Part shown: positions 1 through 5,958 of the stretch, one piece after another
Numbering within the stretch: the first letter of the stretch is position 1
How the letters are laid out: each line of letters begins with the position of its first letter
Assembly: GCA_002746235.1 (NCBI GenBank)
Contig: NVWJ01000007.1
Coordinates: 151,492 to 158,023 of the forward strand
Source: Planctomycetota bacterium
GTDB taxonomy: Bacteria > Planctomycetota > UBA1135
Direction: 5' to 3'
Length of the DNA: 6,532 nt
Program-made: the position numbers and the translations under genes
The notes under the pieces: generated by a model
Databases searched by the model: none
The model's input: only the letters and a program-made list of their open reading frames with translations
Told to the model about the DNA's origin: nothing

Positions 1-857
1 AAAATCACCAAGGTGTTGTTGCGACCGCGGCGATCGACGGCTTCCAGGACATCGCCAATCGCGGCATCCATCGCTGAAACCATGCCGCAGAATTTACGTC
101 GCTCAAGATTTTCGACTTCTTCTTTGTAAGGAGACGTGAATTCTTCCGGAGCCATTAATGGACTGTGCGGAGCATTGAATGGCAAATATAAAAACAAGGG
201 CCGATCCTTTTCTTGGTCGTCAATCCATCGCGCGGCCTCTTCTCCAAAAAGAGTGGTGGCATATCCTTTTTCATCAACCGACTCGCCGTTACGTTGCCAA
301 TCCAAACCCGCGTGGCCACTGCGATGCGTGTAGTAATGAATAGCGCCGGTAAGGAATCCATAGAAGTGATCGAAGCCGCGGTTATTCGGGTGCATCCATG
401 GCTCGGCCTGACCCAAATGCCACTTGCCGACTAGACCAGTCTGATACCCCGCCGCTTGAAGGCGCTCGGCAATGGTGACGGTTTCTAAAGGCAAGGCGCG
501 CGACTCCCATCGGCGCAGCGGCGAAAAAGCCATGCCGGAACGATTTGGAGACATGCCACCCACGATGGCGGTGCGCGTCGGAGTACATAAGGAGTGTGTG
601 TAATAACGATCAAGGCGCAATCCATCGGCGCAAAGTTTCATTAGGTTTGGGGTGCGCATGGGGCCACCGGTGGGCTCCCAATCTCCATAACCGAGGTCAT
701 CGGCGAGAATGAGGATGATGTCCGGTGGCGAGGCATCGTCTGTAGTGGTGGCTGGAACTTGTGGATGCTCTTCCACTTCTTGAGCAGCAACCACTTCGGC
801 CTTGGTGCAGGCGAAAAAAATCAGACCCAAAAGGGCAAAGGATGAGGTGCGCAACAT
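1..857 (-). CDS. Sulfatase (arylsulfatase family), 3' end cut by window edge
   Basis: This is a type I sulfatase that hydrolyses sulfate esters, probably on sulfated polysaccharides or other sulfated organics. I translated it by hand from ATG at 857-855; 285 complete codons are present and the C-terminal part lies outside the window. The leader (residues 1-17, hydrophobic run ALLGLIFFAC) looks like a lipoprotein signal with Cys17 as the lipidated residue, although Phe at -3 is atypical, so a plain Sec signal is possible. The alkaline-phosphatase-like core begins near residue 46 (IILILADDLGYGD, metal-binding Asp53/Asp54). The signature CTPTR at 91-95 contains Cys91, the residue converted to formylglycine by the FGE maturase. 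GKWHLG (144-149, Lys145) and NAPHSP (228-233, His231) are further active-site motifs. It therefore acts outside the cytoplasm and needs an FGE enzyme encoded elsewhere. The exact substrate cannot be read from this fragment. It is divergent from the lipoprotein gene. Confidence 0.95.
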   Translation of the reverse strand, partial: MLRTSSFALLGLIFFACTKAEVVAAQEVEEHPQVPATTTDDASPPDIILILADDLGYGDWEPTGGPMRTPNLMKLCADGLRLDRYYTHSLCTPTRTAIVGGMSPNRSGMAFSPLRRWESRALPLETVTIAERLQAAGYQTGLVGKWHLGQAEPWMHPNNRGFDHFYGFLTGAIHYYTHRSGHAGLDWQRNGESVDEKGYATTLFGEEAARWIDDQEKDRPLFLYLPFNAPHSPLMAPEEFTSPYKEEVENLERRKFCGMVSAMDAAIGDVLEAVDRRGRNNTLVI

Positions 858-918
858 CGACCTGGATTCTACTGAATCTTGGATTCCCATTGCCCGAAGC
901 GTCTGGGATACTGTCGCC
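858..918. promoter_or_regulatory. Divergent intergenic region with TGGATTC repeat cluster
   Basis: These 61 bases separate the starts of the sulfatase and the lipoprotein gene and should hold both promoters. TGGATTC occurs twice as a direct repeat (863-869 and 880-886, 17 bases apart). Between them GAATC (874-878) forms an inverted repeat with the first GATTC (865-869) around a four-base spacer. On the minus strand TAGAAT (871-866) resembles a -10 box, but no convincing -35 box stands 17 bases upstream. The repeats could be an operator. They are short and may be chance, so only the location as a promoter region is well supported. Confidence 0.35.
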
Positions 919-2001
919 ATGGGTTTCCTCCCGCGCATCTCATTCACTTTCCTGCTGATTGCTGTCCCATTCTTGAGCTGCAGTGGAGGTAGTGGCACTG
1001 CCCGTCTTGACGATGCCGTCCTACCGGAATCCATGCGCGGCGGCTTAACCGTCTCCGGACCTGCGGCTGCCGGCACTTTTGAGGAATGGCGCGATGCTCT
1101 GCCAGAAGAGGCTTCGCTGCCGGTCACCGTGAACTATGCGCTCGATGCCAAGTACAGCAGCAAGAATCCCGATCCGGACGTTGCGAATGTAAGCGGTTCT
1201 GCGGTCGGCAACTTTACCTTTCAGGGCATCGACGACCAACGCTCGCGGCTCGATGCATTTATGGTTCTGGACCTTCCGAACAATAACTCGAAATGGAACC
1301 TGACCGGAAGCATGCTGTTTGATGGTTTCTTTATGCGAGCATGGGGCACTGCCGGCGGAGTCAAGGGCATCGATCCAGATAAAATTTATGCGGTGCAATT
1401 TCAGCAGGGCGTTTTTGAAAGCACCTATGCATCGATGACCCGCCTGATGCCAAAGTTCCTCAACAACTTGGAAGGTTACGGCATTGCTGGATCCGCTTTC
1501 TTTCGTGACCAGGGTGTTGAGCCCGCACAACTTTTTCATCCACGATATTTTCTCGACCTCACCCGCACTGCTTTATCGTGTCGCTCCTTGCGCTATGCCG
1601 ACGACAAGATTTATTGCAAGTTGGGTTTGGACTTACGCGAAAGCTCCCCGCTTTACGATGTTTTTCAAAACCTTTTTGAAGGTCCCGAGCAGGCCATCTT
1701 GGCATTGTGGACCGAAACCACTTTAGTCGACGCAGTCTTTGAGGCACGCAGTGGAGTTTTATTGGGTGTCAACTTCTCGGCGACTTATCCACCCACTGCA
1801 GCGTTCACGAACTCACCCTCGATCTCTCTCGATTTCACTTTGGAGTCCACCGATTTGGAATGGACCGTTGCTGACCTCGACCGTGCACTCGCTCCGCCCG
1901 ATACTAACTTGATCGACCTCACCACGGTTCTGCAACTTGCCGATAAGTTTTTGCGCGAACAAAGCGACCGACTCGATGCAGAAAATGATCCAGAGTTTTA
2001 G
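919..2001 (+). CDS. Predicted lipoprotein of unrecognised family
   Basis: I do not recognise the family. I chose the ATG at 919, giving 360 residues, because it places a clean lipoprotein leader at the N-terminus: a short Arg-containing n-region, a hydrophobic run (residues 8-19, about FTFLLIAVPFLS) and Cys21 followed by SGGSG, a typical flexible linker. The frame stays open upstream to an ATG at 802, but that would put 39 charged residues before the signal and overlap the sulfatase gene. A GGGA at 905-908 is a modest ribosome site. The mature part alternates hydrophobic and polar residues in many segments (residues 68-165 and 280-316), suggesting a beta-rich fold, and ends in a helical, acidic tail. 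Cys221 and Cys233 could form a disulfide. A lipid-binding LolA/LppX-like fold is one possibility, but no diagnostic motif supports it. It would be anchored at a membrane facing the periplasm. The permease gene follows 11 bases later, probably in one transcript. Confidence 0.75.
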   Translation: MGFLPRISFTFLLIAVPFLSCSGGSGTARLDDAVLPESMRGGLTVSGPAAAGTFEEWRDALPEEASLPVTVNYALDAKYSSKNPDPDVANVSGSAVGNFTFQGIDDQRSRLDAFMVLDLPNNNSKWNLTGSMLFDGFFMRAWGTAGGVKGIDPDKIYAVQFQQGVFESTYASMTRLMPKFLNNLEGYGIAGSAFFRDQGVEPAQLFHPRYFLDLTRTALSCRSLRYADDKIYCKLGLDLRESSPLYDVFQNLFEGPEQAILALWTETTLVDAVFEARSGVLLGVNFSATYPPTAAFTNSPSISLDFTLESTDLEWTVADLDRALAPPDTNLIDLTTVLQLADKFLREQSDRLDAENDPEF

Positions 2002-2012
2002 GCTCTGACCCC

Positions 2013-2750
2013 ATGGGGATCATCCTCCTTCTTGCGGCTAGCGCATGCAGCGCTTTTGCGGTCGGAATGGTGACTGCTGGTGGGTCCGCGCTCATCCTCA
2101 TCCCGATTGTGCATTGGACGCTTGGCGCGCATGCGATTGCCCCGGTCATTACGGTGGGCACCATGAGCAGCGGACTTTCGCGGATTATCATGTTCCGCCA
2201 ACACATCCGCTGGGACATCACTCGATGGTATTTACCTGGCGCATTACTTGGAGCTTTTATCGGTGCACGTTGGTTTTCTTTATTGGTTGCCGAAGAAGAG
2301 TATCTGCAGTTACTGCGCTGGATTGTCGGCGGTTTCTTAATCAGTACGCTGCTGCAATACCGATTGGGCGCAAAACGAGTCGCCTTCGCTATGCCAACCG
2401 CGGCCATGCTTCCAGTTGGCATTGTGGTTGCGACGGCATCGGGGTTGGTCGGTGGATTAGGACCTGTGCTAAATCCGTTTTACTTCAACCTGGATTGCCA
2501 GCGTCAGGAGATTGTGGCCACCAAAGCCTTCAATGCATTCTTCATGCACTTGACCAAGATCGCTACCTACGTCACCTTTGGAGCACTTAACCAAGAACTC
2601 TTCCTTTACGGAATTGTAGTTGGCGTGGGCGCGGTAGTTGGCAATCTCATCGGGCGACGATGGCTGGAACGCATCGGTGAAAAGCGTTTCCGCAGCGCCG
2701 TGGTGTGGATGATGGCGTTTAGCGGGGTGCTGATTCTTTGGCAGGGTTAA
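2013..2750 (+). CDS. TauE/SafE family (TSUP) membrane permease
   Basis: This is an integral inner-membrane protein of 245 residues, the normal size for the TauE/SafE (sulfite/sulfonate exporter, DUF81) family. It shows the family's two-repeat layout. In repeat one, GMVTAGGSALILIPIV (18-33) is followed by a conserved-type stretch, ITVGTMSSGLSRIIMFRQ (46-63), then a basic/aromatic loop and PGALLGAFIGAR (75-86). In repeat two, ATASGLVGGLGPVLNPFYF (140-158) is followed by ATKAFNAFFMHLTKIATY (169-186). About seven or eight hydrophobic segments are visible. Known members move sulfite, sulfoacetate, other organosulfur anions or unrelated small anions, so the substrate here is open. The nearby sulfatase makes a sulfur compound tempting, but that gene is on the other strand. 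The start ATG lies 11 bases after the lipoprotein stop with only a weak upstream AGG, suggesting co-transcription and perhaps translational coupling. The last 32 bases overlap the convergent EamA gene. Confidence 0.88.
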   Translation: MGIILLLAASACSAFAVGMVTAGGSALILIPIVHWTLGAHAIAPVITVGTMSSGLSRIIMFRQHIRWDITRWYLPGALLGAFIGARWFSLLVAEEEYLQLLRWIVGGFLISTLLQYRLGAKRVAFAMPTAAMLPVGIVVATASGLVGGLGPVLNPFYFNLDCQRQEIVATKAFNAFFMHLTKIATYVTFGALNQELFLYGIVVGVGAVVGNLIGRRWLERIGEKRFRSAVVWMMAFSGVLILWQG

Positions 2751-3636
2751 GGGCGCTCCGCTTTTTCCGCACCGCTTTTTGCCCGAGCAGCAAACTCAAG
2801 AATACCAATCCGGCTCCACCGATTTGCGCTGCGCCGGGGATTCCATCGCCGAGCAGGATGCCGAGCAGCATCGCAAAGACCACGCCGATGAATCCGATCT
2901 GGGTTGCGCGCGATGCCGTGTGATATCGCAAGGCATGGGTCAAGCAGACTTGTCCGCTTTGCGTGGCGACCCCAAGCGCTACCAACCAAAACCATTCCAT
3001 GCCTTCTGGCAAACGGAAGTTCCAGCCGCCCATAGCCAGGGTCAACGGAATGGAAACTATTGGGAATACCATGACAATAGTGAGCGGGTGTTCGGTTTTA
3101 TTTAACGCGCGCACAAAGCTGTATGCGATGGCCGAGAAAAACGCGGTCCCTAGAGCGAACAAAACGCCGGGCCAGGTCACGTCGGCCGAGAATCCTTTGA
3201 TGAAAGCAACTCCACTGATCCCAATCAAAATCGAAATCGCTTGGCGCTTTGAAATCTTTTCGCCGAGGAAAAGTAGTCCCACGATGGCGGCGAAAACCGG
3301 AGTCAAGTTGTAGACCGTCACAGCCGTCCCCAAAGGAATGCGAACGATGGCCTCCAGGTAACAGAGCAAACCAGCCAAGCCAAACAGCGCGCGCAGAAAC
3401 AAGAACCACGATCGTTGCGGGCGAAAGGAAACGGTTTTCCCTTTTGCGGTCGCTGAAGCGCGTGCGACGCGCATCATCCATGCGGTGATGCCAACCGATA
3501 AAACACTACGCCCAAACACCATCTCCAAAGAAGAAAGCCCCGGCATCATTTTGGCCGATGCTGCCATCAACACAAAAGAACTCGCTGCTGCGATCATCCA
3601 CCAGGTGCCCGGCGATATCTTTTGCGCGGGGCTCAA
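2719..3636 (-). CDS. EamA/DMT family transporter (TTG start)
   Basis: This is a drug/metabolite transporter superfamily permease of the RhaT/YdcZ-like EamA type, probably exporting amino acids, peptides or other metabolites across the inner membrane. The 305 residues form two EamA repeats (about 12-147 and 155-288) with roughly ten membrane helices, then a basic tail. Repeat one ends in the classic motif TPVFAAIVGLLFLGEKISKR (112-131); in repeat two the matching segment has GDG (263-265) in place of the usual GE. I chose the TTG at 3636 because a GGGAG ribosome site (3647-3643) stands six bases upstream and the TTGA overlaps the asparaginase stop, a normal coupling arrangement; ATG at 3597 (residue 14) is the alternative and would trim the first helix edge. 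It is the second gene of a two-gene minus-strand unit with the asparaginase, hinting at efflux of amino acids released by that enzyme. Its 3' end overlaps the permease gene by 32 bases. Confidence 0.9.
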   Translation of the reverse strand: MSPAQKISPGTWWMIAAASSFVLMAASAKMMPGLSSLEMVFGRSVLSVGITAWMMRVARASATAKGKTVSFRPQRSWFLFLRALFGLAGLLCYLEAIVRIPLGTAVTVYNLTPVFAAIVGLLFLGEKISKRQAISILIGISGVAFIKGFSADVTWPGVLFALGTAFFSAIAYSFVRALNKTEHPLTIVMVFPIVSIPLTLAMGGWNFRLPEGMEWFWLVALGVATQSGQVCLTHALRYHTASRATQIGFIGVVFAMLLGILLGDGIPGAAQIGGAGLVFLSLLLGQKAVRKKRSALNPAKESAPR

Positions 3637-4508
3637 ATACCGCTCCCAGTTCCATCAGGTGACCACCATGCATGGGACATGCCCACCGTGGTCCAGAAAA
3701 ACTGCGGGTCACTTTCAGTGGTAATCAAAATCGCACCTCCGTATCCGCCGAAGAAATCTCGGGTACGCTCCAGCATCCGACGTAATGCTTCCTGCGGCTC
3801 TTCGCCGTAACGCACGGCATCGGCAACCCGCGCGGCAAAGACTGCGCGCATAAAAGCTTCACCGTGGCCGGTGGCACTGAGCGCGCAGAGATCATCGGCA
3901 AAAGTACCAACGCCAATCAACGGAGAATCCCCGACGCGACCAGGCTTCTTGCCCATGGTGCCGCCGGTACTGGTTGCTGCAGCAAGGTTGCCATCGGCAT
4001 CGCGCGCGACACAGCCGACCGTACCGCCAGCAAAGTTTGGGTCGGCGCCTTCATCGACCACTTTGTGCCACTGCAAACGCGCTGACTCGGTAGTCAACTC
4101 ATCTTCCGGAACGCGACGAAAACCATGGCGCTCGGCCCATTCCGATGCTGGTTGCCCGACCAACAAGACTTCCGGCTCATCCAACATGCGCTCGGCAATG
4201 CGTACTGGGTTGGGGAATGCGTCGAGCGCGGCTAGGCCTGCAGCATTGCGCGATTTTCCATCCATGACCGCCGTATCTAGAGAAACCCGGCCGCTGCGGG
4301 TCAGAGCACATCCAACCCCGGCGTTGTAAATCGGATTGTTCTCCAACTCCACCACCGCCGCACAAACCGCCTCCACCACGGTCCCGCCGGCCTCCAAAAC
4401 CGCACCCCCGGCCTCGGCTGCGTGCAAACAACCGGCTTCATGGGATGGGCGCGAAGCTTCCGGCAGATTGCCGGCGCCACCGTGAACAAGGAGGAGAGGT
4501 TTGGCCAT
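3633..4508 (-). CDS. Isoaspartyl peptidase/L-asparaginase (Ntn hydrolase, asparaginase_2)
   Basis: This is a plant-type asparaginase, which cleaves beta-aspartyl dipeptides and L-asparagine and is made as a precursor that cuts itself. The protein has 291 residues and no signal peptide, so it is cytoplasmic. It opens with the usual LLLVHGGAG (5-13). NNPIYNAGVG (57-66) belongs to the alpha subunit. The autocleavage site is GGTVGCVARD (161-170): cutting before Thr163 would free the N-terminal nucleophile and give subunits of about 162 and 129 residues. By comparison with E. coli EcAIII as I recall it, the partners Thr181, Arg191 and Asp194 (in STGG and GRVGDSP) and Thr213-Gly214 (TGHGE) are all present, so it should be active. 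The related glycosylasparaginases share the fold, but the GTVG nucleophile motif favours the isoaspartyl type. The ATG at 4508 has no clear ribosome site. The EamA gene follows with a TTGA overlap. It is divergent from the GH3 gene, with starts only three bases apart. Confidence 0.94.
   Translation of the reverse strand: MAKPLLLVHGGAGNLPEASRPSHEAGCLHAAEAGGAVLEAGGTVVEAVCAAVVELENNPIYNAGVGCALTRSGRVSLDTAVMDGKSRNAAGLAALDAFPNPVRIAERMLDEPEVLLVGQPASEWAERHGFRRVPEDELTTESARLQWHKVVDEGADPNFAGGTVGCVARDADGNLAAATSTGGTMGKKPGRVGDSPLIGVGTFADDLCALSATGHGEAFMRAVFAARVADAVRYGEEPQEALRRMLERTRDFFGGYGGAILITTESDPQFFWTTVGMSHAWWSPDGTGSGI
3643..3647 (-). promoter_or_regulatory. Shine-Dalgarno site (GGGAG) for the TTG-started EamA gene
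   Basis: Read on the minus strand, GGGAG lies six bases before TTG 3636-3634 and inside the last codons of the asparaginase gene. Good spacing and the stop/start overlap decide in favour of the TTG over the in-frame ATG at 3597. Confidence 0.6.
4488..4499 (+). promoter_or_regulatory. Purine-rich Shine-Dalgarno-like tract upstream of the GH3 gene
   Basis: The tract AAGGAGGAGAGG precedes ATG 4512 by 12 bases, a little long, and precedes the out-of-frame ATG 4507 by 7 bases, which is ideal. It is also the complement of asparaginase codons 4-7 (PLLL), so part of the match is imposed by that gene. It is the only ribosome-site candidate near the GH3 start. Confidence 0.4.
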
Positions 4509-4511
4509 GAA

Positions 4512-5945
4512 ATGGGGATTCTACGCCCTCCGGGTCGACGCCACCTTAGGCCGCAACTACCCTTATGCGTTGTGACTCACGCACCTACCGATTACCTCGT
4601 TGCCCCCACTTTGCGCCTGGATAAAGGCGAAGGGCTTGCCGAGGGCCTGCGCTGTCTCCGCGAGTTTGACCCTCGGGTTTTTATGATCTTCGGCGGCGAT
4701 GCTGAGGACGTGCAATGGCTCCATGAAACCATGGAAGACCAGGCGGATCACCCGATTTTGTTCTGCGCGGACCTCGAGCGCGGAGCAGGGCAGCAGTTTG
4801 AAGGCCTGACTCCACTGCCCGACGCTTGGGCGCTCGGATTGCTCGGTACCGAGGCTTCTTACAACGCTGGGCATCGCACCGCATCGGAAGCTGCTACTGC
4901 AAATGTGCGTTGGATTTTAGGTCCGGTGTTGGATTTGCATCGGACATCCATGGATGCAACGCGCTCGCCGATTATCGCGAACCGTGCTTTCGGTGGCGAG
5001 ATTCAGCGCGTGATTGAATGTGCGGGCGCCTACATGCAGGGCATCAAAGACGCTGGCGGTTTAGCTTGTGCAAAGCATTTCCCGGGGCATGGCGGCGTCT
5101 CCCAGGACAGCCACACCGAAATGGCGATTTGTTTTGAAGACCCCACTCCACACCTGGAGCCTTTCAAAACTCTGCTCGGATTGTGCCCTTCCATCATGGT
5201 CGGTCACATTGAGTTTCCGCTGATTGACCAGTCCGGACGTCCGGCCAGTCGCTCGCAAGTGATGATGGACATCCTGCGCAAAGATTGGGGTTACGACGGT
5301 GTGGTAGTCACCGACTCCCTACAGATGGTTGGTTTTGGCGATGGCCCGCATGAAGAACTCGCGGTGCAGTCGATTCATGCTGGTGTTGATTTACTACTCG
5401 ACCCAGAAGATCCAGTAGCGCTCGCCATCACCCTGCGCGATGCCATGGAGCGCGGCGATCTCAATGAGGAGCGCGTTTTCCAAGCCGTTGGTCGTCTGGA
5501 AAAGATGATTCGCCTCACCCTCGATACCGAAGTTGCACCGCCAAAGCCTTTAGTTTTAGGTGGTGGCGCCAAGACTTTGTTGCGCCCACTGCCTGGTGGT
5601 TCTGCCGGTCGGACGCACTCGCGCCCAGTTTGCGCACTCAACTTGGCCTCCACCCCCGATGCACTCAAATACCTGCATGAGTGGGATATGCCCGTTTTCA
5701 AGCCCGATGACGCGCCACCAAGTTCCTTTCCGGGGCCACTACTGATTCTTTGCGGTGCACGCGAAGGTCATGGTCTGCCGAACATTCCGGGTCCGTGGCT
5801 CGAAGCGATTCAGCATCATCATCCCGCGCTCTACATGGCCGGCGCACCCGATGCCGCGCAACTCGCACCTGCCTCCGCCCGAGGTTGGTACCTTCCAGGC
5901 GTGTCGCCAGCTTTGCTTGGCATGCTAATTACCGCCGGCGAGTAG
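4512..5945 (+). CDS. Glycoside hydrolase family 3, NagZ-like, with C-terminal extension
   Basis: This GH3 enzyme probably removes terminal beta-N-acetylglucosamine-type sugars. From ATG 4512 it has 477 residues, no signal peptide, and is likely cytoplasmic. The barrel holds substrate-loop ADLERGAGQQF (86-96, Asp87), NRAFG (157-161), KHFPGHG (188-194) with the DSH triad element (Asp199, His201) that serves as acid/base in NagZ-type members, and nucleophile Asp268 in VVVTDSLQM. NagZ is about 340 residues; here about 110 extra residues (roughly 372-477) follow a Gly/Pro-rich linker and may be a reduced GH3 C-terminal domain. The frame is open back to 4422, but that overlaps the asparaginase. GTG 4572 (GTGACT, about 457 residues) is a serious alternative: the 20 residues before it (MGILRPPGRR...) look unlike protein of this family, use rare-type codons, and removing them gives a 63-base divergent gap. 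The symporter gene follows 13 bases later, suggesting an uptake and hydrolysis operon. Confidence 0.92.
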   Translation: MGILRPPGRRHLRPQLPLCVVTHAPTDYLVAPTLRLDKGEGLAEGLRCLREFDPRVFMIFGGDAEDVQWLHETMEDQADHPILFCADLERGAGQQFEGLTPLPDAWALGLLGTEASYNAGHRTASEAATANVRWILGPVLDLHRTSMDATRSPIIANRAFGGEIQRVIECAGAYMQGIKDAGGLACAKHFPGHGGVSQDSHTEMAICFEDPTPHLEPFKTLLGLCPSIMVGHIEFPLIDQSGRPASRSQVMMDILRKDWGYDGVVVTDSLQMVGFGDGPHEELAVQSIHAGVDLLLDPEDPVALAITLRDAMERGDLNEERVFQAVGRLEKMIRLTLDTEVAPPKPLVLGGGAKTLLRPLPGGSAGRTHSRPVCALNLASTPDALKYLHEWDMPVFKPDDAPPSSFPGPLLILCGAREGHGLPNIPGPWLEAIQHHHPALYMAGAPDAAQLAPASARGWYLPGVSPALLGMLITAGE

Positions 5946-5958
5946 AGCTGTTTAGCGC

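Noticed and set aside
802..918. Upstream extension of the lipoprotein gene to ATG 802
   Set aside because: It would bury the lipoprotein leader 39 residues inside the protein and overlap the sulfatase start.
1045..1539. Minus-strand open frame of 164 codons inside the lipoprotein gene
   Set aside because: It lies entirely opposite the lipoprotein coding frame and has no recognisable motif. Because the lipoprotein is itself unrecognised, I weighed this frame, but the leader peptide and operon spacing favour the plus strand.
1919..2422. Minus-strand open frame of 167 codons opposite the lipoprotein end and permease start
   Set aside because: It spans two well-supported plus-strand genes, is rich in Arg/Pro/Met/Ser with no domain motif, and looks like a complement-strand shadow.
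2758..2780. Repeated CCGCTTTTT (2758-2766 and 2772-2780) as a terminator for the permease gene
   Set aside because: There is no stem before either T-run, and both copies are explained by Lys codons in the basic tail of the EamA protein on the other strand.
3871..4329. Plus-strand open frame of 152 codons opposite the asparaginase gene
   Set aside because: It is Ser/Pro/Ala/Arg-rich, without motifs, and fully covered by an asparaginase with all catalytic residues intact.
4422..4511. Upstream extension of the GH3 gene to ATG 4422
   Set aside because: It would overlap 87 bases of the asparaginase N-terminus and add 30 residues unlike any GH3 N-terminus; no ribosome site precedes it.
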